In this document: positions 23,698-32,733 of the stretch, in pieces
Layout of the letters: each line of letters begins with the position of its first letter
Numbering within the stretch: the stretch's first letter is position 1
NCBI GenBank assembly: GCA_963770485.1
Contig: CAVYPX010000016.1
Location: 868,001 to 932,000 of the forward strand
Length of the DNA: 64,000 bases
Reading direction: 5' to 3'
Origin: CAVVEC01 sp963770485
GTDB lineage: Bacteria; Acidobacteriota; Terriglobia; Terriglobales; Acidobacteriaceae
Notes under the pieces: model-generated
Told to the model about the DNA's origin: nothing
The model's database searches: none
What the model saw: only the letters and a program-made list of their open reading frames with translations
Translations under genes and position numbers: made by a program

Positions 23698-24981
23698 ATG
23701 CGATTAGACTTACCCCACCCAACAGCCAAGGCAATTCTCGCGACCCTGCTGACGTTGTTGTTGGCGCTAACGCTGGCGGCCCCGGCGCAGGCGCAGACGT
23801 TCAAGGTGCTGCACACGTTTCACGGAAAGGACGGGGCTGCTCCCGTCGGCCAGTTAGTGCGAGACAAGGCTGGCAATTTGTATGGGACTACAGTCCTTGG
23901 CGGGGCGGGCAAATGTCAAGGTGGTTGCGGAGCCGCATTCAAGATGAGCAAGTCGGGCAAGATGGCATGGGTGCATAGCTTCAATGGTGCGAACGGAGAG
24001 CAACCGGAGGCGGGGCTGCTGAGAGACACGGCAGGGAATTTGTACGGAACTACCATCGACGGCGGCAAGATCAACAATCATATCTGCCCGGACGGGTCGA
24101 GGTGTGGTGTCGTATTCAGGTTGAACGAGTCTGGAGAGGAGACTGTGCTGCACAAGTTCACTGGGCCCCCAGACGGTTACTTCCCCGAGTCGCTTTTGGT
24201 CGAGGACCCGGCGGGGGACATTTATGGGACCACATACATCGGTGGGACGAATGGGGCGGGAACTGTATTCAAGCTGGACGCGGCTGGCAACTATACGACC
24301 CTATACGACTTCACGGGCGGCACAGACGGCTGTGGTCCCGATCCCGGTGTTATCCTCGACTCGGCTGGCAATCTGTACGGTGTCGCAGGCGGGGGCGCTG
24401 GCGGCTGCAATGGGTACGGAGTGGTATTCAAGGTGGATGCGAGTGGCAACGAGACTGTGCTGCACACCTTCGAGGGAGCGGACGGATCGGGTCCCGATTC
24501 GGTGCTGCTCTTCGATTCACAGGGGAATCTTTATGGAACAACCGCGAATGGTGGTAGCAGCGAAGTCTGTGACGGGGGATGCGGGACGGTGTTTAAGCTT
24601 TCGCCACAAAACGGAAATTGGTCGGAAACCGTGCTTTACAACTTCTGTTCACTCTCGGACTGCACCGACGGTTTGTCGCCTGCCCGAGGCCCGCTCGTGA
24701 GGGATTCAGCGGGAAATCTCTACGGTACGGCGTACTTCGGAGGGACCTACCGGAACTGCAACGGAGGGGGCTGCGGGGTCGTTTTCAAGCTGGATACGGC
24801 GGGAAAAGAAACCGTGCTCCACAACTTTACAGGTGGAGCAGACGGAGCGTTTCCTTGGGGAGGGCTGACAGATGGGCCGGCGGGTATCCTGTACGGTGCG
24901 GCCCAACTAGGCGGCGATCTTAAATGTAAGTCTGGCTCGGGCGTCCCTGGCTGTGGGACAGTGTTCAAGATTATCCCATAG
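23698..24981 (+). CDS. Secreted GloVer-repeat protein
   Basis: A 427-residue protein with a signal peptide (about 1-32, ending APAQAQ). About eight repeats of 45-60 residues follow, each with the form DSAGNLYGTT..GG......GTVFKLD..G.ETVLHNFTGG.DG..P. This is the tandem GloVer repeat of acidobacterial choice-of-anchor proteins, expected to fold as a beta-propeller outside the cell. Paired cysteines inside the repeats (CGVVF) suggest disulphides. The ligand is unknown. A purine-rich AAAGAGG precedes the ATG. A paralogue of the same length lies convergent at 26241. Confidence 0.85.
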   Translation: MRLDLPHPTAKAILATLLTLLLALTLAAPAQAQTFKVLHTFHGKDGAAPVGQLVRDKAGNLYGTTVLGGAGKCQGGCGAAFKMSKSGKMAWVHSFNGANGEQPEAGLLRDTAGNLYGTTIDGGKINNHICPDGSRCGVVFRLNESGEETVLHKFTGPPDGYFPESLLVEDPAGDIYGTTYIGGTNGAGTVFKLDAAGNYTTLYDFTGGTDGCGPDPGVILDSAGNLYGVAGGGAGGCNGYGVVFKVDASGNETVLHTFEGADGSGPDSVLLFDSQGNLYGTTANGGSSEVCDGGCGTVFKLSPQNGNWSETVLYNFCSLSDCTDGLSPARGPLVRDSAGNLYGTAYFGGTYRNCNGGGCGVVFKLDTAGKETVLHNFTGGADGAFPWGGLTDGPAGILYGAAQLGGDLKCKSGSGVPGCGTVFKIIP

Positions 24982-25144
24982 TGTCGTCGCGCAGCTCTCT
25001 ATCTAAAAGCGAAATCGCGTTCCCGTAGAGTTGTCTGTCACGGAGCCTTCCTGTTTTTCGGACATGCGACGCAAAATCCGCTCGTACCTCAGCAGTTATT
25101 GACAGGACATCGGTACCGGCTCAATGTCGGAAATGAGGTGCGGT

Positions 25145-25960
25145 ATGAAACATGTTCTGTGCGCTTTCCTGCTATTGGCCCTGCCTGCTTTCGGGACAAT
25201 ATCCCAAAGACAAAGCCCGGTTTCTCAGTGGAACGGCAGCGCGTCATCCTGCTCGGCAATGCTGGGATCAAGTTACACTGCGGGCGATCTGATAGTGGTC
25301 TGGACTTATTGGAACACCGGTTCGTCGTCGAACAACCTTACCGCTGTCGTAACGGACCAAAACAACCCCAACAGCAGTTGGGTGAGCGCGGTAGGGCCTA
25401 CGCTGCAGTCGGCGTCGAACAGCGCTGCCCAGATTTTCTACGCGAAGTATATCCAGGGAAGCGGGACCGACACCGTTACGGTTAAGTACTATCTTAACGG
25501 CGTGCAAACAAGCGCGAACGCCTCGGGCTGCGTGTTTGTCGAGTATCAAGGCGCGGACACGCTGTACCCGCTGGACAGCGGGTCGGAGGCCATCAGCAAC
25601 GGCCAAGGTACCAATATGGACAGCGGTACCGTGGCTCCGGCGAACGCAAATATACTGCTGTTCGGCGGTGGGACCAATGACACTGGAACGGCGTCAGCGG
25701 GGACCGGATTCATGAGCATTACTGGGATAAGTAACCAGAGCATTGTCGAGCAGAACACCACTCCCATAACGACCAACAACACTCTTCAAAGGGCGACCGC
25801 AGGCCTTTCTGCGAATGGCAATTGGATCATGCAGATGGCGGTCTTCCGGGCTGCGAGTTGGGGATTAAACGGGGCGGGCAGTCCGCTTTTTACCGGTCCG
25901 AGTTTCTTTGGAGGAGGAAATAGAACTTTCGCCAATCCCGCTTTTGGCGCAATCGCCTGA
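25145..25960 (+). CDS. Secreted beta-rich hypothetical protein
   Basis: A protein of about 271 residues with signal peptide MKHVLCAFLLLALPAFGTI. The mature part is rich in serine, threonine, asparagine and glycine, with alternating strands (DTVTVKYYLNGVQTSANASG), and probably forms a jelly-roll or Ig-like sandwich. The segment FVEYQGADTLYPLDSGSEA and the closing GSPLFTGPSFFGGGNRTF are common in secreted acidobacterial proteins without function. ATG 25145 has GAGG upstream and starts the signal peptide; the longer frame from 25124 is disfavoured. It lies between two convergent GloVer genes. Confidence 0.7.
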   Translation: MKHVLCAFLLLALPAFGTISQRQSPVSQWNGSASSCSAMLGSSYTAGDLIVVWTYWNTGSSSNNLTAVVTDQNNPNSSWVSAVGPTLQSASNSAAQIFYAKYIQGSGTDTVTVKYYLNGVQTSANASGCVFVEYQGADTLYPLDSGSEAISNGQGTNMDSGTVAPANANILLFGGGTNDTGTASAGTGFMSITGISNQSIVEQNTTPITTNNTLQRATAGLSANGNWIMQMAVFRAASWGLNGAGSPLFTGPSFFGGGNRTFANPAFGAIA

Positions 25961-26240
25961 TTCTGGGTGATTTAGTAATCTTTGTTTTAATTCATTTCTC
26001 GCCCGACCCTGTTATTTTTATTTTAAACATTACCCCTTATTTTCAGTGAGTTATAGCTAATTCCAAGGGGGGGCGGCATTTACCATGAGAATTCAAGAGC
26101 AACTGGAAGGAGACGAAATCCGCGTCTGCTAAGAAAATGCACGACCCGAAAAGGAAACGGTGGATAAATGGCCTATAAGAACCGGAAACAGACAGCGAGG
26201 GGAAAGGATTCCTTTTCGGAAGATAACATCTGGAAGCTAG
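25961..26240. other. AT-rich intergenic region
   Basis: 25975-26045 is markedly AT-rich (runs such as TTATTTTTATTTTAAAC) against a GC-rich background. It may bear terminators for the convergent genes, but no clean hairpin was found. No gene seen. Confidence 0.5.
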
Positions 26241-27527
26241 TTACGGCGTCAGTTCAAAGACAACACCACAGCCTCCGGTGGGGCAATTGCCGTTGCCCCC
26301 GCCCTCAGCAACGCCATAGAGATTACCTTCTTTATCCGACATGAGTTCACTCGGAAACGCGCCGGAAGTCCCGCCGGGGAATGTATGCAGAACCCGTAGT
26401 TTCCACTGGCCGCCTGATTGGGACATCAACTCGAATATGTTTCCACATCCCCAACGGTTGCCCTTCGTGCAAGTCACATCGCCGCCAGTGCTACCGTACA
26501 GATTCCCCGACTTGTCAAAGATGAACGGGCTGAGTGGATCAAAACCATCCTTGCCTCCGGTAAAACTGTACAGAACGCTGTGCGTCCAGTTGCCGTTGGA
26601 CCCCGGCTTTAGCTCGAAAATCGTGCCATGCCCGTCGCTGCCCCCTAGACCTGTAGCGCCGTAGAGATTCTGTCCTCGAAAGGTCAGCCCGAAACCCGGA
26701 AAGGCACCGTCAGCGAAGCCCTCAAAGTCATAGATAGTGCTCTCGTTCCATCCGCCCCCAGAGCTCGGCGCCAGCTCGAAAGCCACACCCTCGTCATAGG
26801 TGCCGCCAATGGTGGCTAGGCCATAGAGGTTTCCGGCATTATCGAAAATCACGCCATAGGGACCCGCTCCATCGGTTCCCGAGAAGCTGTAGAGTATTTT
26901 CTCCCGCCAACCGCCGCCTGCCAGGGGCGTTAATTCGTAAACCGTGCCGCAACCGCACGATGTGCCACCCCCGTCCTCTGTTGTGCCATAAATGTTTCCC
27001 GCCGCGTCAAAGACTACCCCCGAGCTCGGAATCTCCCCATCGTTGCCGCCGGCGAAGCGGTAGAGGACGGTTTCCTTCCATTTGCCCCCTGCACTTGGGC
27101 TCAGCTCGAACACTGTGCCGCATTTCTTTCCAAAACAGTTCCCTCGTCCACCCGCATAGGTGGTGCCGTAGAGGTTACCCTTTGTGTCAAACGTCAAGTT
27201 GGTATAGGGATTCAACCCGTCTTTCGGATTGGCACGGAAGCGGTAGAGCACTTTTTCCTGCCAGCCGTTCTTGACACGCTTCAACTCAAATACTGTGCCG
27301 CATCCTCCGCTTTGAGGGCAGCCCCGGCCCCCAGTCGCAGTTGTGCCATAAAGATTTCCGGCGACATCCGAGATCAACGCGCCGGTCGGACCGGCTCCAT
27401 CCTTGCCGCCCTTGAAGTTGTAAAGAACGCGGTACTTGGGACTAGCCCAAGCGCCGGGCACTACCGCCAGAGCTGTCATCAGAATCGCGAAAATCGCCGT
27501 TGCTTTCGGGCCGGATTTTCGTCGCAT
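26241..27527 (-). CDS. Secreted GloVer-repeat protein (paralogue)
   Basis: A 428-residue protein, almost the same length as the one at 23698. Signal peptide residues MRRKSGPKATAIFAILMTAL end at AWA. Repeats such as DVAGNLYGTTATGG and GTVFELKPGSNGNWTHSVLY occur about eight times. Many blades add a W-x-E-K/S-VLYRF phrase, as in other GloVer proteins. The start at 27527 has GAGG upstream on the minus strand; the frame runs on to 27692 but through low-complexity repeat sequence. It is predicted to be extracellular, ligand unknown. Two paralogues facing each other suggest a local duplication with inversion. Confidence 0.85.
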   Translation of the reverse strand: MRRKSGPKATAIFAILMTALAVVPGAWASPKYRVLYNFKGGKDGAGPTGALISDVAGNLYGTTATGGRGCPQSGGCGTVFELKRVKNGWQEKVLYRFRANPKDGLNPYTNLTFDTKGNLYGTTYAGGRGNCFGKKCGTVFELSPSAGGKWKETVLYRFAGGNDGEIPSSGVVFDAAGNIYGTTEDGGGTSCGCGTVYELTPLAGGGWREKILYSFSGTDGAGPYGVIFDNAGNLYGLATIGGTYDEGVAFELAPSSGGGWNESTIYDFEGFADGAFPGFGLTFRGQNLYGATGLGGSDGHGTIFELKPGSNGNWTHSVLYSFTGGKDGFDPLSPFIFDKSGNLYGSTGGDVTCTKGNRWGCGNIFELMSQSGGQWKLRVLHTFPGGTSGAFPSELMSDKEGNLYGVAEGGGNGNCPTGGCGVVFELTP

Positions 27528-27828
27528 GTTCGTTACCTCACTTCGGGGGCATTGCCGGGGCAATGGGTGGGAGGGAGCTACTGCCAAGTCCTCACAGCGG
27601 AATGGAGTATACCACGGAACCGGGAGGACTTTGGGTCCCCGCCCCGCCACCCCCGGTCCCCGCGTGCCGCTCGGGTAAGCACGCTCCCGCACGCTAACTC
27701 ATCAGTATATGAGGCTAACTCGAAAGGTAGCGGTGTAGCACTTTTGCCGTCGCTGTACACCTACCCTACATGTAGTTGACTTCCACCGCGCGCCGCCCTA
27801 ACATGCCCTGCAACCTCCCTCGCTTACG
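27528..27828. other. Intergenic region with repeat copy 3
   Basis: Separates divergent GloVer and kinase genes. It holds GC-rich GGTCCCCG stretches like those at 23159-23185, the complement of the copy-2 flank (27739-27755), and the CTACATGTAG core at 27764. Promoters for both genes must lie here but no boxes stand out. Confidence 0.5.
27764..27780 (+). repeat. Dispersed repeat with core CCCTACATGTAGTTGAC, copy 3
   Basis: Exact 17-bp core 49 bp before the kinase start codon. The left flank GTAGCACTTTTGCCGTCGCT is the complement of the right flank of copy 2, so the element seems to be a larger imperfect palindrome that can be read from either side. Confidence 0.8.
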
Positions 27829-30411
27829 ATGATTGACCAAATCCTCGGGCACTACCAAGTACGGGAAAAAATAGGCTCGGGAGGAATGGGGGAAGTGTAC
27901 CGTGCCAGCGACGACCGGCTGGGGCGGGACGTTGCCCTCAAGATATTGAGACCCTCCCTGGCCCATGATCAGGACCGCCTGCGGCGCTTCGAGCAGGAGG
28001 CCCGCGCGGCGGCTGCCCTCAGCCATCCCAACATCGTTGCCATTTATGACATCGGCATGCACGATGGCGCGCCCTACATTGTCTCGGAGTTGCTGGAGGG
28101 GCAAACCTTGCGCCAGCGCCTGCTCGAGGGTCCGCTCACGCCGCGACAGGCAGCCGATTACGCTTGGCAGATTGCGCAGGGGCTCACAGCTGCGCATGAA
28201 AAGCGAATCGTGCATCGCGACCTCAAGCCGGAAAACCTTTTCATCACTCGCGATGGCCGGGTCAAGATTCTCGATTTCGGCATCGCGAAGCTGACCAACC
28301 CTGAACTCGACAACGGCCGCTCGGCGGCAACAATGACCACCCAGACCAAAGCAGGATCGGTGCTGGGCACAGTCGCTTACATGTCTCCGGAGCAGCTGCG
28401 GGGCAGGACGGTGGATCATCGCAGCGACATCTTCAGTTTTGGCGCCATTCTGTATGAAATGCTCACCGGCAAACGCGCCTTCTCGGGCGAGACCCAGGTG
28501 GATACCATGACCGCGATCCTCAAAGAGGATCCTCCCGGGATGGTTGAGGCGCGGCAGGGCATCCCGCCAGCGTTCGAACAGATCGTCCGCCACTGCCTGG
28601 AGAAAGAACCGGAGAACCGTTTCCAGTCGGCGCGAGATCTGGCGTTCGCCCTCAGCACGTTGTCGAATGTGTCCAGCAGCCGGCAGGTACCGGCATTTCG
28701 CCTGGGAAAGTCGCGCCTCAGAAAGTGGCTGCCAATCCTGGCGACGGCGGTGTTGCTGGCGGGGCTGGGGATATTTCTGGGTCGCAGGCTTAAGGCCACG
28801 CCGGAACCGGTGTATCGGCGTCTCACGTTTGAGCGCGGCACAGTTTATTCGGGCCGATTCACGGCGGATGGCCGGACCGTGGTGTACGGCGCCGCGTGGA
28901 ATGGGCGGCCGCTGCAGATTTATTCCACTATCCCCGATTCCTTGCTGGCGCGCCCGCTGGGTCTGACCTCCGCTCACCTGCTGGCGCTTTCGCGCGGCAA
29001 TGAACTGGCGCTGGCCTTGCGGGCAGTCCATGGTTCGCGCCTTACGTTCGATCATGGAATGCTGGCGCGCGCCCCGATGGTGGGCGGCACTCCCCGCGAG
29101 ATTCTCCAGGATGTCCGCTGGGCCGACTGGAGTCCTGACGGGGAACTGGCCGTAGTGCACCACGTCAAGACTCGTGACCAGCTCGAGTTTCCCATCGGCA
29201 AGGTTTTGTACGCGACCAACGGATGGATCAGCCATCTGCGGTTTTCGCCCCATGGAGACAGAATCGCTTTCATGGATCATCCGGAGCGTTGGAATGATCG
29301 CGGTTCGGTCAGCGTGATGGATTTGGCCGGGCACGTCACCGCCCGATCTGGCGACTGGGAATCCGAAGAAGGCCTGGGATGGTCGCCGCAGGGTAATGAA
29401 ATCTGGTTTGCGGCGGCCGAGGGCGGAGCCACGAATCGTAGCCTGTGGGCCATGAATATTTCAGGACGGCAACGCAAAATCCTGAGCGTTCCCGGCGGTT
29501 TCACCATGCAGGACATTGCTCCCGATGGCCGCATCCTGGTCACCCTCGATACCGAGCGGCTGGCGATGGAGTGGACCGGCAAAGATAGCAAAGACGTGCA
29601 GGACCTCTCCTGGTATGACTGGAGCGTGGCCAAAGACATTTCGCCCGACGGCCAGTCGGTTCTGTTTGAAGAGGGTGGTGGACCCGTCGGAGAGAGTGGT
29701 GGAGGGATGGGGCCGGAGAATCTCATCGCAATTCGCAAGGTGGATGGTTCGCCTCCGATTCATTTGGGCGATGGCACGGTGGATGGCTTGTCGCGGGATG
29801 GCAAGTGGGCGATCTCGGTTTCGCAGGGAACACCCGCACACATCACCTTGTTTCCCGTGGGTCCGGGGCCGACTCGCCAGATTCCATTGCCCGAGCTGGA
29901 ACATCTGCAGACGGGCGCGCACTTCCTGCCGGACGGCAAGCGGCTCGTGGTCAATGGCAATGAAGCGGGACGGCCGGGACGCACTTACCTGGTGGATGTG
30001 TCCGGAGGCAAGCCTGAGGCGCTTACGCCCGAAGGTGTGTACGCAACGCTGCCTTCGCCGGATGGAAAGTATGTGGCGGGTGTGAACACGGCAGACCACA
30101 AGCAAATGCTGTTTCCGGTGGACGGTGGTCCGGTTCGTCCCGTCCCCGGTATGGACGACAGCTATATCCTGGCGCAGTGGTCCACCGACAGCCAGGGATT
30201 GTACGCTTATCGTGCCGGAGAAGTGCCCATGAAGATCGAGCGCGTGGACATCGCCAGCGGGAAGATGAGTTTGGTACGGGAACTGGTTCCTGCGGATCGC
30301 GCCGGCGTGGTCTCGATTGCTCCTGTGGTCACCAACGGAGATGCCTCGGAATTCGCCTACAGTTACTACCAGACGCTGTCGGTGCTGTACGTGATTTCGG
30401 GGCTGAACTAG
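27829..30411 (+). CDS. Membrane Ser/Thr protein kinase with extracytoplasmic beta-propeller
   Basis: An 860-residue PknB-type kinase. The N-lobe has GSGGMGEVYRA (about 16-26) and VALKIL with Lys38. The catalytic loop is HRDLKPEN (129-136), then DFGIAK (149-154) and GTVAYMSPEQLRGR; all catalytic residues are present. A transmembrane helix follows at about 300-320 (LPILATAVLLAGLGIFLG). The C-terminal 540 residues contain repeated blades like FTADGRTVVYGA, WSPDGELAVV and LPSPDGKYVAGV, a TolB/WD40-like propeller expected outside the membrane as a sensor. This is a common acidobacterial design. It stands alone; substrates are unknown. Confidence 0.92.
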   Translation: MIDQILGHYQVREKIGSGGMGEVYRASDDRLGRDVALKILRPSLAHDQDRLRRFEQEARAAAALSHPNIVAIYDIGMHDGAPYIVSELLEGQTLRQRLLEGPLTPRQAADYAWQIAQGLTAAHEKRIVHRDLKPENLFITRDGRVKILDFGIAKLTNPELDNGRSAATMTTQTKAGSVLGTVAYMSPEQLRGRTVDHRSDIFSFGAILYEMLTGKRAFSGETQVDTMTAILKEDPPGMVEARQGIPPAFEQIVRHCLEKEPENRFQSARDLAFALSTLSNVSSSRQVPAFRLGKSRLRKWLPILATAVLLAGLGIFLGRRLKATPEPVYRRLTFERGTVYSGRFTADGRTVVYGAAWNGRPLQIYSTIPDSLLARPLGLTSAHLLALSRGNELALALRAVHGSRLTFDHGMLARAPMVGGTPREILQDVRWADWSPDGELAVVHHVKTRDQLEFPIGKVLYATNGWISHLRFSPHGDRIAFMDHPERWNDRGSVSVMDLAGHVTARSGDWESEEGLGWSPQGNEIWFAAAEGGATNRSLWAMNISGRQRKILSVPGGFTMQDIAPDGRILVTLDTERLAMEWTGKDSKDVQDLSWYDWSVAKDISPDGQSVLFEEGGGPVGESGGGMGPENLIAIRKVDGSPPIHLGDGTVDGLSRDGKWAISVSQGTPAHITLFPVGPGPTRQIPLPELEHLQTGAHFLPDGKRLVVNGNEAGRPGRTYLVDVSGGKPEALTPEGVYATLPSPDGKYVAGVNTADHKQMLFPVDGGPVRPVPGMDDSYILAQWSTDSQGLYAYRAGEVPMKIERVDIASGKMSLVRELVPADRAGVVSIAPVVTNGDASEFAYSYYQTLSVLYVISGLN

Positions 30412-30783
30412 CGACCGATGCTGGCGTGCGGGAAGGTACGAATCTCAGGGAATCCGCCTTGGATAACGCGGTCCCTCTCAGCCCAGAATAAGGGAAAACG
30501 TAGCGATAAGGCGTTGCATCTTAAAGGTAACTAAGCCTGTACCCTGTCCGACTCATATTCTGCTTACAATCAGATGTTCTTCCTTGTTCCAACCTATTTT
30601 GTGGAGAATGGAGGAGGCGACGGGCGATGCGTGACGAACTAGTTGCGCCTCTCGATGCTTTCTGGGTTCTCCTTTCAAGCGAAACCGAAGACGCAGAGTC
30701 AAGCTTGCCGCCCACCTCGACAGCAAGATTGGGCCTTAGGAGCGTTCCCGAGAAGAGTTTCCAAGCCAGACGAGAGGTAACCC
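30412..30783. other. Intergenic region, no gene
   Basis: A short frame at 30627-30821 has an ATG but runs into the next gene in another frame and has no protein-like pattern. No hairpin terminator was found after the kinase. Confidence 0.5.
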
Positions 30784-32733
30784 ATGAGAGTGTCGAGCAA
30801 CCCAGTGCTTCGGCAGCATAAGAGATCTGCATTCGAGCTGTCGTTTCTTTGCCTTGTACTCTTCATCGCGGCCGCATCCGAAGCTCAGGAATCGCGATCG
30901 CCCGGTTGGGTGGTAATTCCGGTCGCAGATTACCGAACTCTTCACGCCAAGGCCTATCCGGTCGAGCCTGAACCGGAAGCCTCTCCGGTGCAAGCTACTC
31001 TGACGCGCGTCGACTACGATTTGCAGATCCGTGGTGAGCTGGCAAAGGGCCGGGTGAACCTGACGGTCGATGTCCTGAAGGACGGCTGGGTGCGTGTTCC
31101 AATTCCCTCGGGACTCCTGGTTCGTGAGGCACAGCTGGACAACAAACCTGTATCCCTAGTGCCGACTGTCACTGGAAAGGGTAACAGTCAGCTCGCTGCT
31201 GTTCTTTCTCATGCTGGTCGTTCTGTTCTCTTGCTCGAGATAGCTCTTCCTGTTGCCTCTGGTCCGGGGAACGAAAGCATCGCACTGCCATCCACTGATT
31301 CAGGAATTACTCGCGCCTCAGTCCAACTGCTTAGCCAGGGGTTGGACGTTCAAGTTTCCGGTGGCCTTTTGTCGGAGAAGTCGGAGACGGCGGGCGAAAG
31401 CAAGTGGGTTGCCTACGGACAGGGGAACACTCCGCTGACTTTTAGCTGGCGAAGGAAGACGGAGGACCATCGGACGACGCAGCCTCTGCGACTGCGCGGA
31501 TCTCTGACTGAGTTGGTCAGTCTCGGTGAAGACTCGACATCGATCTATGCCGAGGTGAATCTTGAGGTAGTCCAGGGTGGCGCAGCGGAGGTCAGAATCC
31601 AGCTTCCTGAAACCGTTACGGTGAATCAGGTGCTGGGCGCGATGGTGGCGGATTGGGAAATGAAGAGTGGCGAACTTGCGGTGAAATTTTTGGAGCCGAT
31701 CGAACAGAGCGCAAGATTTGTGATCAACGGCGAAACCCGACTTGCCCGCGACGGGGAAATCGAGATGCCTCTGCTGCGTCTTCTCAACACTGAGAGGGAC
31801 ACGGGTGGAGTGGCGGCGGAAGTACTTGGAGCGGGCGAGATCAAAGACTTCAAGCCGCAGGGAATGGAAGAGGCCGATGCCAGCGATTTAGGCGAGACGA
31901 TCGCCAGCCGCCAGTCGCCGTCGCTTGTAGCATTTCGTTTTCGTTCTGGAGAAGCAGGGGCAACTCGATCGCTTACGGTGAATGTGGCGCGCTACACGCA
32001 GCAAGCGGTGCTGATGGCGAACATCGAGGAAGCTCGCTACCAGGTCCTGATGAGCAAGGAAGGGAAGAGTCTGATCCGGGCGCGATATGCCGTGCGAAAC
32101 AACCAGAGAACCTTCGTGAAGATCACGCTGCCTCCGGGAGCTGTGATTTGGAGCGCCACGTTGGCGGGCAAACCGGTCCGGCCGGGTCAATCGCCAGATG
32201 GGAGCTTGTTGTTGCCGCTCGAGAAGGCTCGTGGAGGGGAAGACCCGGCGGCATTCCTTGTGGAGGTTCTGTATCTAAGTCGGGGGGCGCCGTGGGACGA
32301 GAAGGGGAAGGTGCGGATTGCCTTGCCGGCTTTGGATCTGCCGATTTCGCGCACTGGGCTGCTCCTCTACTACCCGCCTCTATTCCGCGTGTGGGCGGAG
32401 CCGGGCCCGTTCCGAACGGAGTCCTATGCGCAGCCAACATCGGAAGCGTTTAACACGCCGGCTCCACCACCGCCTCCGCCACCGACAGCGTCTCCGCAAT
32501 CCGTGGAGGCGGATCGCCTCAGACAATTTAGAGATGATGAGGCTACCCAGGCGCTTGTCGACAAATTCCAGGCCAAATCAAAAGAGGGGAAAGTGGCTGG
32601 CATTCTTCCTATTGGAATTTCGTTTCCTGCATTTGGGCCTTCCATTTTCCTGATTTCCGAACTCACGAGCGAAAACCAGGCGCCAATCCCTGAACTTACC
32701 TACCAGCGTGAGAAGAAGCAGGGTATGCGATGA
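30784..32733 (+). CDS. Large secreted hypothetical protein, paralogue 1
   Basis: A 649-residue protein with a signal peptide (about 16-37, LSFLCLVLFIAAASEAQ). A series of beta-sandwich-like segments follows, then FVKITLPPGAVIWSATLAGKPV and LPALDLPISRTGLLLYYPP. A proline run (APPPPPPPP, about 560) leads to a short conserved C-terminal domain (GKVAGILPIGISFP). The second half is clearly homologous to the next gene product. No enzymatic motif is seen; a large cell-surface or periplasmic structural role is inferred. GAGAGG lies before the ATG. The stop overlaps the next start (ATGA), so the two are translationally coupled. Confidence 0.75.
   Translation: MRVSSNPVLRQHKRSAFELSFLCLVLFIAAASEAQESRSPGWVVIPVADYRTLHAKAYPVEPEPEASPVQATLTRVDYDLQIRGELAKGRVNLTVDVLKDGWVRVPIPSGLLVREAQLDNKPVSLVPTVTGKGNSQLAAVLSHAGRSVLLLEIALPVASGPGNESIALPSTDSGITRASVQLLSQGLDVQVSGGLLSEKSETAGESKWVAYGQGNTPLTFSWRRKTEDHRTTQPLRLRGSLTELVSLGEDSTSIYAEVNLEVVQGGAAEVRIQLPETVTVNQVLGAMVADWEMKSGELAVKFLEPIEQSARFVINGETRLARDGEIEMPLLRLLNTERDTGGVAAEVLGAGEIKDFKPQGMEEADASDLGETIASRQSPSLVAFRFRSGEAGATRSLTVNVARYTQQAVLMANIEEARYQVLMSKEGKSLIRARYAVRNNQRTFVKITLPPGAVIWSATLAGKPVRPGQSPDGSLLLPLEKARGGEDPAAFLVEVLYLSRGAPWDEKGKVRIALPALDLPISRTGLLLYYPPLFRVWAEPGPFRTESYAQPTSEAFNTPAPPPPPPPTASPQSVEADRLRQFRDDEATQALVDKFQAKSKEGKVAGILPIGISFPAFGPSIFLISELTSENQAPIPELTYQREKKQGMR

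Noticed and set aside
27766..29334. 522-residue minus-strand frame opposite the kinase
   Set aside because: It is the antisense shadow of a clear kinase gene; composition is arginine/histidine-rich without domains.
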